From NCBI GenBank assembly GCA_037179335.1, contig JAKZHN010000005.1, forward strand, positions 930,001 through 994,000: a DNA stretch of 64,000 bases, in the 5' to 3' direction. The DNA comes from Cyclaneusma minus (Eukaryota; Ascomycota; Leotiomycetes; Marthamycetales; Marthamycetaceae). The translations under genes were made by a program, and so were the position numbers. A model generated the notes under the pieces. That model saw only the letters and a list, made by a program, of their open reading frames with translations, did not search any database and was not told the DNA's origin. Below are positions 33,781 through 45,317 of the stretch, piece after piece. Position 1 is the stretch's first letter, and each line of letters starts with the position of its first letter.

Positions 33781-35280
33781 GGTCATGGGTGATACTCTAT
33801 GCTTTCGCTCTGTCTGCAAAGACGGCGGCGCGACCTTGAGCTCTCGGTTTTACCGGGCTCGATGGTTGCGCTGTACTAGAAAGTGGCAAATGATCTCGAC
33901 CCTTCTCTGTGGCCTGACTTCGGTCGCACGGAGCTGGGTGACCGATGTGCGAAGTCTGACAGGCTTTGGTATTTTTTATCTTTTCACTTCGTTCTGTGGC
34001 TTGTCCATGGCCGTCGAGAAGAGACTTGCTTGCATCGTGTTTATTCCAACCAGACAGACAATTTGCGACTCCGGCGACTTGCGCCTCTGCGCGCACAAGT
34101 CAGCGGGGAGTCGCATCTTCGAGTTTGGAGTCCGAGGCAGAAGGCAGCGCAGCGTCTCAAATCATTGGAAGTTGCATTCTTGGTGGTGCAGTTGTTAAAA
34201 ATGATCATGATGTATTTTCCCTCTTCACTTCGAACTTTGAAGGCTTGTCCGTGGCCGTTCAAAAGAGACGTCTATCTTAGCTATTCAAAACATCGCAAAT
34301 CCACACTATTCCAACCTGACTTCGCAAACACTTCCTGTGCGCATTTATTGGTGGTGCTTCCGTCTCTGACTTGTTCGAAAATGCCAGCCGTCTTCCTCAG
34401 GAACGCACCCCCAACGCATCAAGCTCGAGGCCGCTGAGGGTGCTCGGCCGCCTCTATGGTGAGCTGTGGCTGCCGTCAATCGGACCATCAACCATTTTGA
34501 AGCCTGCAGCTTTTTGAGAAACTCAGAAGAGGACTAATACTGTAAGAGATGGTGCCTATGAGTAAGTCGACTGGAGAGAAAAGAGAGGAAGAGGTTGCGC
34601 TGGATCTCGAATCTTCGGAGGCCGGATTCTCGGTGGTGCGCAAAAGTTGTGGTCATACTACTCTAATCTCGTCCGACTTTTATGCTGGCGGGCGCGCTAT
34701 GTGGACATGGAGCACGGGCGGCTGGAGGTCTATGTTTGCTGAGGATTTTCCGGGCTTTCAGCTCAGGCACTCAGGCAAACACTTCTTCCGCGCTAAGGCA
34801 CTAGCGCCGTGGACGCCAGCCAGATGTGCACAAAACCACCTCCACCTCCTCTTCCTTTCCTCTTTTTTTCTTTTCTTTTTCATGTTGACTTTGTACGTGA
34901 ATCCAAGCCCCCCCCAACCAGCAATTGATCATCTGCTAACACAACCCTCAACATAGACTTCAGAGAATCATTTCTTAAGTAATCGTCCTCTTTCTGAGTC
35001 TCTCTTCTGAGCCACAGAATCTCCAACCCAGACGATGATCCGATTGCCTGCAGTTTAGAGTGAGCTCCTAATACCTTGGCTCCATCTTCGGATGGCGGCG
35101 CTGGCCTCTCGAATCTTCGGATTCTTGGTGGTTGCGCTGGACAAGGTGGCTTTGATCTCGACCCTGTTCGTGGCCTGATTTCGATCGCACGAGCTTGGTA
35201 ACTGCTAGGCAACGCCTGATGGGCCCAACTACTTTTTTTCACGGCGCATTGTGGCTTGTTCATGATCGTCGAGAAGATTT
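33505..35280. repeat. Diverged segmental duplication (~520 bp) with shared splice-like signals
   Basis: About 33505-34030 matches about 34765-35280 in the same orientation. Shared landmarks in order are GCGCTAA(C/G)GCACTAGCGC, a TTTTTCTTTTCT tract, a CCCCCAACCAGC block, TGCTAACACAA, an acceptor-like AG then ACTTCA, GAGCCACAGAATCTCCAACC or its variant, GATCTCGACCCT, GTGGCCTGA and GTGGCTTGT(C/T)CAT. The second copy is strongly diverged. A shorter partial unit occurs near 34200-34280. Confidence 0.7.
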
Positions 35281-35954
35281 ACACAGTTTGCGACGACGAC
35301 GACAACGATGCTGCTTTGCGCATCTCGAGGCTTGGATTTCGACTGCGCTGACTGAATCTTGACCCTGGTTGAATGATGGATTCCAAACAACTCAACTCTG
35401 ACGCGACGTGCCGAACTTGAGTGCGCGACTGAACAGCTGCGCGCGACTTGCGGCCCACAGCACGACCCCGCGACTCTCGCCTTCGCACCCAGAAAGCCAG
35501 AGCAGCGAGCTTGATGCCAGAGAGTTCCTTCGAGATCCACTGCTCCTGGCCAGCCTGGAATCACCGAGGCGTCTAGACACGTTGTTGCTGCTCGAATCCC
35601 CAGGTAATCATCTGCTGACGCTATCCAGACTGATCTCTCACGAAGCCAGCCATCAGACGGCATCAGGCCACTCGCAAAACGTGTTCTGGGCGGCAGACCA
35701 TGGTCGAAGCCAAAAACACCTGCAAAACTTGCAATTTGGCCCACGCAAAGCTTCCTCGAACAGGTTCCAGGTCCCTCGAACAGGTTCCAGGTCCCTCGAA
35801 GAGATAGACAACGCTCCTCGCGCCTTCGAAAACCTCGAAATTTTCCGAATCCTCTTCTCCGACTACGGTCAGCTCTCCTGCTCCAACAGCCTTCCCACAC
35901 GAACACTCCTCGGTGTTTTGGCGATCGCTATGCGCGAATCTGCTGGTGATGGAC

Positions 35955-37320
35955 GGAATCCCCGAGCGAGTGGCATATTCGAAACATTGTCCGCTACGAC
36001 CGACGACCGTTCCAATCTGATGCAGACCTGATACAAATTGCTTGGATGAGGAGGAGCTGGATACACTTTGAAGACCTTCGAGGCTCTGGAGAGCCGTCGA
36101 GTCGGACGCCCAATACTGTTATGTTGTTTCTGAAGACGTCGAGCTTGTAGGAACTACGCGACTGGTCTCCGTGAGAGGCAAGTTTTGCTGGTTATCTGGC
36201 TCGACTTCAGTCTACGACGGCGCCAGCTCCTGGTCATGCTGCTCAGGTATACGAGGGAATCAGGATCTGCTGGCCATGCTGGCATCTTAGAGGGGGTTGC
36301 GTACAGTGTACTTGTGGCCTGGCAGATTGCCTGCTACCACCGACGACCGTTCCAATTTCATACACATACAATACAAGTTGTTCGGGCACAGGAGGAACTG
36401 GACATATCTCGAGGCCCTCAAGGCCCACCCTGCGGGACGTCAAGTCCCAGCTTCTGCCATCCAGAAGGCGTCGAGACTCGAGAAGATACACATCTGGGCT
36501 TTGAGAGTAGTGGGAAAGTTTTTCACATTCCCTTGCTCGGCCTCAGTCTACAACAGTGCTGCTAGCATAGCTATTTCCGTGGAGTAGGTTATGCGGGTAC
36601 ACGAGAAAATCAGGATCGACTGGCAATACAGTATCCTAGAGAAGTTTTGTGTACGAGTGGCCTGGAAGATTGCCTGCTACCACCGACGACCGTTACGATC
36701 CGGTTTACACGGTTACACCGAATAGCTTGTTCGGATTGAGGCGGCACTGGAATATACCTATATCGAGACCTCTGAGGCTCAAGCTGCGAGGCACCAATGT
36801 CGAAAGTCCGCTGCTGTGGTCTCCAAACAAACCAATTGAGAAATTACGCACATGCGCTCCGTGAGCGGCAAATCTGGGTTGGTATTCACTATTCACTATT
36901 CTCGCTCAGCTTCGCTCTACAATGGTGGTTGCCCACAACATATTGGTCCAGGACACGAGACATCCGATCTGCCGGCATTGCCAAAATCCCCGAGCGATTC
37001 GCATGCATACTGAGGCCACAAAACGTTGTCTACAACTACCGACGACCGTTCCGATTTGGTACAAGCCAATAGAAGTTATTCTGACAGAGCAGGAAGTTTT
37101 AGTTGGCGATATGTGGAGAGCTCCAAAGCTCAAGCTGTGATACTCGAGGTCGGAAGTCCGATTTTGTGGTGGGCGAAGGGTTCGATGAGAAACTACGCAT
37201 CTGAGCTGCGTGAAGGGAAGCTTTGCTGGTTCTCTTGCTCGACTCCACTTCAATCTACAACGGTGCCAGCTCGCAGTCATTTTAGTCAAGTACATGAGAA
37301 GATCAGGATCTGCTGGTGAA
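35955..37320. repeat. Tandem array, 4 diverged units of ~340-356 bp
   Basis: The marker CCGACGACCGTT occurs at 36000, 36340, 36683 and 37039. Neighbouring blocks recur in the same order, for example GCTCGACTTCAGTCTAC..GG(C/T)GCCAGCTC and ATCAGGATC(T/G)(G/A)CTGG. No frame is conserved across units. This looks like a decayed satellite or a multiplied non-coding segment. Confidence 0.8.
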
Positions 37321-37796
37321 ACTGGAAATGAGTTCTTCAGAGTCGTCCCTCGAGGCTCTAGAAAGTAGAAGGCTTGGTTAGATATGGACTTGCTACACAA
37401 ACCGCAGCAGCCAGCAATAGTCCACAATACATATATGGTCAAACGAGCCCATACAGACTGAAGACCACAAAGTACACGGAATGTGCTTTCATTGATGTTT
37501 CATACCGTCATACGACTAAGGTATGTAACTCGATGCGTGACAACCACTAAAGCTTTCAGCTGTTCAAAAATCAAACTCCCGCCTTGCCATCTGTCCCCAT
37601 GAAACTACGAGGAGTACCTAGTCATGCACCATAAGAGAATGCTGCTCCGTATCCCTAGACACAAAGTCGTTACTAAAACAAACTCGCACAACCTCATTTC
37701 ACAAAAAATGCATGACCGACCGCTTTCCTTCATAGGCTAAAACATTGTATTTCATGATACCGGGCACAAACGTCCTCGAAAGGACACCACAAGATC

Positions 37797-39923
37797 TCAC
37801 TTCTTCCCCGCCGCTGGTCCAGTCGGCGTAGAGGAACCCCCAGCCGCCGGTCCCCTATTCATTCTTCTTCGAGGACGTCCAGCACCTCCTCCACCCCCAG
37901 CACCGCCGGCACCATTGGCACCATTAGCACCCCCACCTCCTCCCCTCGGAGCAGCTGGTGGCGCCACAGACTTCGTCTCCTTCCTCTCCAGCACCTGCAC
38001 AGTCCCATTCGCAATCTTCGTAGGATTGGCAGCCATCGCCTTGACAAGTCCATCATGCTCCACAAAATCCACATACGCAAAGCCCTTGCGCTTGTCAATT
38101 TCGCAGAACGAGACAGGGCCGAAGACTTCCATGGCGGTTTTGAGGAGAGCTTCGGTCACGCCTTGCGAGGGGTTGGCGTGTTTGACGAAGGCGCGGGTGG
38201 CGCCGGGGGTGGGAGCGGGGGTGGGTGGTGGTTTGCGGGTGTTGGCTGGGGCGGGGCTGGGCTTTGCTGCGGGTGCTGGGGGAAGTTTGACTGTTGGTGG
38301 GGTGGGTTTGGAAGCTGCCGTTGATGCTGCTGCCGCCGCTCCGTTCGACTGTGCGGTAGTTTGAGTGGGTGGTTGCTGCTTCGGTGCGGGGGCTGTTTTG
38401 GGTTGCTGAGACTGTTGTTGTGGTTGAGCCTTTGCTGGAGCAGGGGATGGAGCAGTCTCAGGTTTCTTCAACACTACCATGGGAGTATTCGTAGGTTTTG
38501 AAGATTCTCCTGACTTAGAAGGTTCTCCTGACTTAAAAGATTCTCCTGACTTAGAAGATTCTCCTGGACTTTCTTTGCCGCCTCCCCTGCCCCTACGTCC
38601 CTCGCCGTTCCTACCGCCGCGGTTCTGCTGATTAGCGGAGGCTGGAGAAGCTTTGGCTGGACTGTCCTTGGTAGACGCTGGAGAAGAGGCAGGACTAGAG
38701 GATCCCTTGGAAGGTGCTGGCGGACTAGACTTTGACTCAGTATCAGTCTTGGTCGTGTCTACTTTGGCTGCATCGGCTTTAGCTGCCTCAGTCCTGGCCT
38801 TTCGGTGAGCATGAGCTGGACTGAGACCAAGGTCTCTCTGCAGGATACGAGCAGCAGCGCTGACACTGCCGCGCTCTCTGGCCCTCGCACGGGGAGTCTT
38901 CCCATCCTGTGCAGTAGAAGCGGAAGATGAGGCTTGGCCCTGGGTAGAAGCCGAAGCCGGAGTTGTGGATGCAGAAGCCGATGTCAAAGCTGCTACTGAA
39001 GCCGCTACCTTTGTAGCAACCTCCCTGTTCAGCACCTTCACAGCCTCCTTGGCCGCTTTCTCGACAAGTCGCTCAGTCTTGGTGTCCTTGGACTTCTTTT
39101 GTTTGTCTTCTGGAGAAGACGAGGACGTGGATGACTCCTTGGCGGGGCTCTTGCTGATGATCTTTGTAGCCTGAGGCTCTTGCTTGCCATTCTTGACTGC
39201 TTTGCTAGCAGCAGCCTCCTTGACCTTGTTCGCCTTCTTGTCCTTGAGGAATTGAACCAGAGGAGTAGTAGTAGTTTCGCTCACAGCCTCCGTATCGGTT
39301 GTCTCCTTCGTCTCCTCACTGCTTGCAGCCTCCTTCGCAGCACCCGGATTCGCAAGACTCTCCAAAAAGTCCATAAACTCAGGGTCTTGATCAATGGTTC
39401 CCTGCCTAGCATCGGTACGTTTCTTGCTTGGTGGAATCTTTCCGTATGGCGCAAATTCGACCGTAGGGGGTCCAACCAGGGATGTGCTGTTCCACGTATT
39501 CGCTGCATCTTCAAAGCTCGATTGTCGGACTACATCGGCAAGACTGATAACATGCTCGTCCTTGGTCAAATGGAGGTAGGCGCGGGATGGTTTGGATGGT
39601 TTCGCTGGACTACATTTTTGTTAGTAATGATGGTAGGATGGCCGTAAAACAACCTACTCTTTCGAATCCTTTCCTGGCTTGTACAAGAACCAGTCCACCT
39701 TTCCATTAGCAAGCTTCCACTCATCTCCGAGGATCTGAACGAATTCCTCCTCAGTAAGGCTAGGGGCAAGTCTTCTGACTAAAACCTTCAGTTTTGCTGC
39801 TGGGACCTTGGCCGGCGGGGAGGCCTTGGGAGGGGAAGTCTGGGAAGCCTGGGAAGTTTGGGCTGCAGAGACAGGAAGAACACCATTCGTACGAGGAGAC
39901 TTCATGGTGGGAGAGGTGGTCAT
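37797..39923 (-). CDS. upf3: Upf3/Smg4 nonsense-mediated mRNA decay factor
   Basis: Exons 39658-39923 and 37797-39609 on the minus strand encode 692 residues. The 48-nt intron has donor GTAGGT, branch ACTAAC and acceptor ATGTAG, joining GKDSK to DPAKPS. Residues about 44-190 are the Smg4/UPF3 RNP-type domain: KVLVRRLAPSLTEEEF, VDWFLYKPGK, SRAYLHL, PPTVEFAPYGKIP and DPEFMDFLESLA. A long Ala/Ser/Lys/Pro-rich linker follows, with a SKSGE(S/P) repeat. Near the C-terminus (about 560-635) is a second RRM-like unit (RAFVKHANPS, KGFAYVDFVEHDG) and a Gly/Arg-rich tail. Upf3 bridges the exon-junction or ribosomal complex to Upf2/Upf1 in decay of mRNAs with premature stops. It shares a 315-bp spacer with the divergent SIT4 gene. 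Confidence 0.93.
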
Positions 39924-40238
39924 GATGATTTTGATGTCAATTTCGCGCTGGAAACACCGGAGAAGAGGTACCGCCGTATGCCGATGAGTTGTAGGATTGA
40001 AGACACGCTAGTAATCGTAGCGCAAGACGGCACAGCAGCGAGATCACTGTACTCGCGAGCGCGTCGAGGTGTTTGCTTCCCAGACAAGAAGTCGTGAGCG
40101 TCAACCACCAGCACAGAAATCGCCAGGTGAGTGCACGTTCCACCAGTCTCAAGCTGATCTGCTTATCGTTATCGTTATCGCAGTAATGCCGAAGTATCGC
40201 CGCCACTAACGGAGATACAGTTGTTCCATTCCGCTGCC
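39924..40238. promoter_or_regulatory. Shared spacer of the divergent UPF3/SIT4 pair
   Basis: The two start codons face away from each other across 315 bp, so both promoters and 5' UTRs must lie here unless they overlap coding sequence. A TTATCGTTATCGTTATCG triplet of TTATCG units occurs at about 40163-40180. GATA-like cores on the complement make these candidate regulatory sites. Confidence 0.6.
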
Positions 40239-42003
40239 ATGGCTCTGAACGACGAGGACGATGTCTTCGGCGAGCCTCTCTCTCGTGTATCCGCGCATCG
40301 CGAAGAGGACGAAGAAGCTGTGGTATCTGCCCCTGCAACTTCTCAGCCCGACGACGAGGACGACCCCGACTCCGATCACTCGCCGATCGATTTAAGCCCC
40401 GAGGAATTCCCCGCAAGGGTCGCATCATCCCCACAGACTCCACTTGCCATTGGAGCCAGCAGCAGCGCATACAAGCCCAGTGTTGACGAACTCTTCAACC
40501 CGTTCCACTCCCCCGATACTCCCAGGAAGGAAACTCGCCGGAGTGTCTTCAACCGCGGCTACTCTCATTCTCGCACCGCAAGTGTGACTTCCACCGGCAG
40601 TCCAATTCAACCTATTTCCTTGTCTTTTAAGCCCAAGATGCCGAACCGTTCCCAGGTTCCCAAGCCTGGACCGGCTGTGCTCATGCCGGGAGCTGGCCTT
40701 GACCAATGGCTCGAGCAAGCTAAGCTCAATCGATACCTCCCTGAGTGGGCTATGAAGGCGTTGTGTGAGCTGGTCAAGGAGCTGCTTATGGAGGGTGAGC
40801 TCCCTATGCGATTGACTCCTATGCCAGGTCATCTCTGACATCATTTGCAGAATCTAACATTCAGCCCGTCCGCTCTCCCGTCACCATTTGCGGCGACATC
40901 CACGGCCAGTTCTATGATCTCCTCGAGCTCTTCCGTGTTGCTGGTGGAATGCCCGGCGAGACCAATGTTCAGGAGCCCACTACCGTTATTGACCCGGCCG
41001 ACATTGAACCCCCTACCGAGATCACCGATCCCAAACTCAAGAAGAAGATCCGTCAGGATAGTGGACTTGCCAGCATTGATGATGACGAGGACGACGAGGA
41101 GGAATCGCGTGGTCGTCCTCGCACCGCCGATCAGAACAGCCGTGGTGGAAGCCGTGGCAATGACTCTGCCATTGGAAGTGTCAACGAGGTTACCGGCACT
41201 GGCTCACAGAACTTCATCTTTCTGGGTGACTTTGTCGACCGTGGTTACTTCAGTCTGGAAACGTTCACTCTTCTGATGTGCCTCAAGGCCAAGTAAGTAG
41301 CCCATCTCTGTGTCACGCGACTAGCTTCCTTTTCTGGCGAACTAGCAGTCTGTTCAATCTTCCTAACCACAACAACTACAGGTACCCTGACAAGATCACC
41401 CTTGTTCGCGGAAACCACGAGTCTCGCCAGATCACCCAGGTATACGGTTTCTACGAAGAGTGCTCTAACAAATACGGCAACGCATCTGTGTGGAAGTCGT
41501 GCTGCCAGGTCTTTGACTTTCTCGTCCTGGCTGCGATCGTTGACGGCGAAGTTCTCTGTGTCCACGGAGGCTTGAGTCCCGAGATCCGCACCCTCGACCA
41601 GATCCGTGTCGTTGCCCGTGCGCAGGAAATCCCTCACGAGGGAGCCTTCTGTGACCTGGTGTGGTCCGACCCTGATGACGTCGAAACATGGGCCGTCTCT
41701 CCTCGCGGCGCCGGTTGGCTCTTCGGAGACAAGGTCGCATCGGAATTCAACCATGTCAATGGTCTGAAGCTCATCGCCCGCGCCCACCAGCTTGTCAATG
41801 AAGGTTACAAGTACCACTTTCCACAAAAGTCGGTTGTCACTGTCTGGTCGGCTCCCAACTACTGCTACCGCTGTGGAAACGTCGCATCCATCATGAACGT
41901 AACCGAGAACCAAGACGCCAAGTTCTCCATCTTCTCTGCCGTTCCCGAGGACATGCGCGCCGTCCCAGCCGGCCGTCGCGGCGCCGGCGAGTACTTCTTG
42001 TAA
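40239..42003 (+). CDS. sit4: PP6-type serine/threonine phosphatase catalytic subunit (Sit4)
   Basis: Exons 40239-40794, 40851-41292 and 41382-42003 encode 539 residues. Introns of 56 nt (GTGAGC, CTGAC, TTGCAG) and 89 nt (GTAAGT, CTAAC, CTACAG) join LLMEE-SNIQPV and CLKAK-YPDK. The phosphatase core has GDIHG (200-204), GDFVDRG (311-317), GNHESR (343-348), WSDPDDVETWAVSPRGAGWLFG-type spacing, SAPNYCYRCGN and the C-terminal YFL. The WSDP-DV and RGAGWLFG sequence fits Sit4/PP6 rather than Ppg1 or PP2A. Two features are unusual beside the ~310-residue core: an N-terminal extension of about 155 residues rich in acidic residues and Ser/Pro, and an acidic/polar insert of about 80 residues (about 223-305) between the first two metal-binding motifs. 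Sit4 acts in G1/S, TOR signalling and cell-wall integrity. Confidence 0.93.
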
Positions 42004-42597
42004 ATTTTCGACAAGTGCATTCTGTTCATTCTGGAGCTAGCATCACAATACCCCTTCGGGAGGCAGCTCAGGTCTTTGCGGGAGTTCTTCGGTCGGGAAT
42101 TGCATAAAGTGGTCGGCGTCACGGGGTATACCATTGCGGGATGCGGTTTGTACAATAGAAAAGGTTTCACGGTTCCATCATGCGATTTGCTTTTATGATG
42201 GTCATGGGTGGATAGTTACATGGATGTCATTCGGATTGGTAAACTAGGCTTCTAGGATGCTGGATGGATGTTTGCACGTTTCATGGACATGTCCATTCGG
42301 TCATGGTAGACTAGATTACCTAGGATGCTAGCTCTTCCCGGGAGCACAGCGAAGATGAATGAAAATGATCACAGAGAGAAAAATGATGCCAATGTTCATC
42401 GTGTCTCTCTGCAATGTAATACTTTTTATGAGGTGAAATGGATGCCGCACTTTCATGGACATTGACGAAAAGAAAGCTAACTATAGGTGCCACTCATGGC
42501 GGAGGTGATCCCTCCTAATCATCTTATGTACTGCAGTCCAGCTGCCACAACATATTCACTGGGCCCAGGAAAGTGAGAAACCAGACTACCATAAAAA
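42004..42597. other. Spacer between convergent SIT4 and flavoprotein genes
   Basis: It holds both 3' UTRs. A CCATCAT...ATGATGG hairpin lies at 42176-42202, and an imperfect direct repeat (TTCGGAT/TTCGGTC...CTAGGATGCT) lies near 42231-42330. Confidence 0.5.
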
Positions 42598-43635
42598 TTA
42601 CCAGTTCATTCCCAAAAGCGCGCAAACCAAGAAAGAACTCAAAACCCCAATCACGATACCCACGAACACGGCATCTTTCTGCAGCATAATCCTGCGCACC
42701 GACGCCTGCAACTCAGTGAGCCACAACTTCTCACCGCGATCTCGGCGAGCACGCTTCATGCCGGGCAGGCCGTCGAGGCTGTTGTAGTTCCACTCGGTCT
42801 GGTAGGGGATGAGCTCGTTTTGGGAGATTTTTTGAGAGGCCCAGTGGCCCAGGGTGGCGCGGTCGAGTAGGCTGACTTGTTTCGAGGAGGAGGGTTTGCC
42901 GAGGAGGGGGACGCCGTAGCCGCAGGAGGTTTGGACCTGGGGGGTGGTTTAGTGATGAGGTTTTGGAAGGGTTGGTTTTGGAAGGGTTGGTTTTTGGGGC
43001 GGGGTGGGGGAGGGGATGTGCTGGTGGAAGGGAGTATGGAGGCAAAATGATGTACAATTTCTTTGAGGTACGCGATGATACAGGCAAGAAGCGCAAGCGA
43101 TGAGGCAGACAGTCACAACTCGCAATCACGCAGGCAAAGAACGCAAATGTGATTTTATGCGGGACTTCAATGAATAAGAATTAGGGTAGGGTGCTGATTC
43201 TACCAGAAAGAAACGGACCTTATAAACGTCTAGGAAAATAACCGCTCTCGCGCCCTCAATCCTCTCCTTCCCCATCCTCCCCAACAGCTTCTCAAACTCC
43301 GGCTGATCCCACTCCACCACCCTTCCTTTGCAGAAAAACCTCATTATCCTGGGCGAAGTCTCGAAACTGCAGAACATGATGGTGACGCGGCCGTTTTCGT
43401 AAATGTGCGATATGGTTTCGCAGCCGGAGCCGGTGGCATCGACGTAGGCTGCTTGGTTGGAGGGCTGGGAGGGATCGTCGCTGGGGTGGAAGATGGTGAA
43501 GGTGGCGCTGGGGAGGCCTTTGGGGGAGATATTGACGTGGCGGCCGGCGAGGGGCGCGGAGGCTGTGAAGAAGATGGGTTGGGAGAGGGCCCATTCGGCG
43601 AGGTGGGGAGGGATGGATTCGTAGAATTTCACCAT
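42598..43635 (-). CDS. PNPOx-like FMN-binding protein with C-terminal membrane anchor
   Basis: Exons 43219-43635 and 42598-42936 on the minus strand encode 251 residues. The 282-nt intron has a rare donor GTCCGT and acceptor CCCCAG. Its position is set by the family sequence DVYK-VQTSCGYGVP. The protein fits the split-barrel pyridoxamine-phosphate-oxidase-like family: FFTASAPLAGRHVNISPKG, a mid-chain YVDATGSGCETISH, VTIMFCSFE, PRIMRFFCKGRVV, ARAVIFLDVYK. After the fold comes an acidic/basic helix (MKRARRDRGEKLW) and a hydrophobic segment at about 225-248, suggesting tail anchoring. The substrate is unknown. Such proteins commonly bind FMN or F420-like cofactors. The second exon has no start codon of its own and would be missed by simple ORF calling. 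Confidence 0.82.
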
Positions 43636-44324
43636 TGTGGTGGTGATGGATGGTGATGGGGGTTTGATGTGTGTTTGACGACAGGTGGGTCAGTTGATGG
43701 ATTATTAGGGGATTTTAAAAGCGTTCTGATCCAATGTGTTGAATGTTGATGGAAGACGGGGGATTATTGACTGGTGTTGGTGACAATGATTTGCGCGATG
43801 TCTTATCAAGGGAAACTGAGGCTGTTCGAAATCGCAATGACACACACATGCACAGAACTACTGCGGAGATATGGAATAATGGAAACGTGTTATATGCATC
43901 CTGAACGTTTCAATTGGGGGCTGAGAATAATCTGAGAGTTCTACCTAGTTGGCGCCGATTAAGGTTGTGGACCTGCTTCGGAGAGATCGATCAACCGTTC
44001 CGTCATCGGCATGTGGGGTTCAATCCTTCGTGCCGAAGACTTCAATGTTGATCGACATGGAGGCGACATAGACCATCCAGCTTCACCTGAACACAAACTC
44101 AATTGATGACAACTTGATCGATCTTGAGGACGAACGGTAGCTTCTGCCTTACGAAATACGACGACAATGTTGAAAATATGGAATATTCGATGGGCTACAA
44201 TCGGGAGATACATATGCGGTAAGATGAAGTTTTCGTTTCATGTCGCTTGCAGAGATTGACGGCGCGTCGTTTGAAGTCTCAGAGAGACGCCGCACGCGCG
44301 CTACGGAGTACATCGTCAGCCGGA
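43636..44324. other. Spacer, promoter side of flavoprotein gene
   Basis: No frame is supported and no repeats were recognised. Confidence 0.5.
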
Positions 44325-45317
44325 CTACAGAGGCTTCAGAGTGTAGTCGCCGCTGTCCTCGTAATTGTACATGTACTGTGGTGGTCGACGGGTAGCGCCC
44401 TGACGAGGAACGGCCCCGGCACTGACTGGGGGAGGCACCATGTACTGCTGGCCAGTGCCACCAGCCTGGGGCGGGTACTGAGATGGGTACTGACGCGGGT
44501 ACTGGGGAGCCACCATGTACTGCTGGCCGGCCTGGGGCGCATACTGAGGTTGGTATTGGGCCGGGTATTGAGGCTGTCCGTACTGCTGTCCGTACTGCTG
44601 TCCGTACTGCTGTCCGCTCACAGGTGATCGAGGTTGTTGACGGAGTTGTTGTCTCAGTTGGTTGTTCTCATGCCTGGCTGCTCTGGCCTCGTCCTGGTAT
44701 CTCCTGGCTGCGTCGTTCAAGTCGCGGATCCGCCTCCTGACTTCGCTGAGTTCATCATCAAGGCCCTTCAGTTCCCGCTCCTTGGCCTTCAACTTTTCGA
44801 ATTTCTCGCGCAAGTCTTCTCTAATTCGCTCATTTTGATCGTGGAGGCCGGAGCGGGAATAACTTTTGCTATCGCGCTTGGCGCGTCGAGTGTCTTGCTT
44901 TGTCCTTTCGATTGCTTGGAGGACGTCGTCACGCTCTGCCTCAAGGTCTCTGATTCGGTTCTGCGCAACCCTGAGGGCCGCCTCCTCATTGGAGGTAGAG
45001 CCGGTACGGCGGCGTGAGTCTGACATTGTGTTGTCGTTGGAGCCAACAGTCCCTACAGATGATCTGGTATCCCACTGGCTGTCGTCACTATCAGAGTTCG
45101 GGTCGATGACTGCGGCGTTCCTGGGGACGCTGCGTGTGTGGGGTTTCTTTGAGGGGATATCGTCTTCAAAGTGTGCGTGGCGCTGGCTGCCGCTACTGTT
45201 AAACTCGAGGTCGATACCTGAGTCCTTGCTACGAGCGCTTCGTCTGTGGGATTTCTTTGGCTGGATGATGTTGACTTCGATGTGTGCGTGACGGTGGGAA
45301 TGATTTGAGGGAGCCAT
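44325..45317 (-). CDS. Coiled-coil protein with QYGQ-rich tail, trio member A
   Basis: A single exon of 330 residues; ATG in context GGAGCCATC (complement). The N-terminal 110 residues are His/Arg/Ser-rich and polar. Residues about 112-225 form a long charged coiled coil (RIRDLEAERDDVLQAIERTK, EKFEKLKAKERELKGLDDEL). The tail is a Gln/Tyr/Pro-rich low-complexity domain with QQYGQ repeats and two GQQYMV blocks. There is no signal peptide or membrane segment. The layout (basic head, coiled coil, Tyr/Gln-rich tail) suggests self-assembly or condensate formation, which is inference. Two further coiled-coil genes of similar layout follow on the same strand. Confidence 0.7.
   Translation of the reverse strand: MAPSNHSHRHAHIEVNIIQPKKSHRRSARSKDSGIDLEFNSSGSQRHAHFEDDIPSKKPHTRSVPRNAAVIDPNSDSDDSQWDTRSSVGTVGSNDNTMSDSRRRTGSTSNEEAALRVAQNRIRDLEAERDDVLQAIERTKQDTRRAKRDSKSYSRSGLHDQNERIREDLREKFEKLKAKERELKGLDDELSEVRRRIRDLNDAARRYQDEARAARHENNQLRQQLRQQPRSPVSGQQYGQQYGQQYGQPQYPAQYQPQYAPQAGQQYMVAPQYPRQYPSQYPPQAGGTGQQYMVPPPVSAGAVPRQGATRRPPQYMYNYEDSGDYTLKPL

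Noticed and set aside
35229..36031. Overlapping frames of 225 (minus) and 207 (plus) codons
   Set aside because: They conflict with each other, run into the repeat arrays and show no motif.
42731..43129. 132-codon Pro-rich minus frame
   Set aside because: It is another frame of the flavoprotein second exon and intron; the supported frame is 42598-42936.
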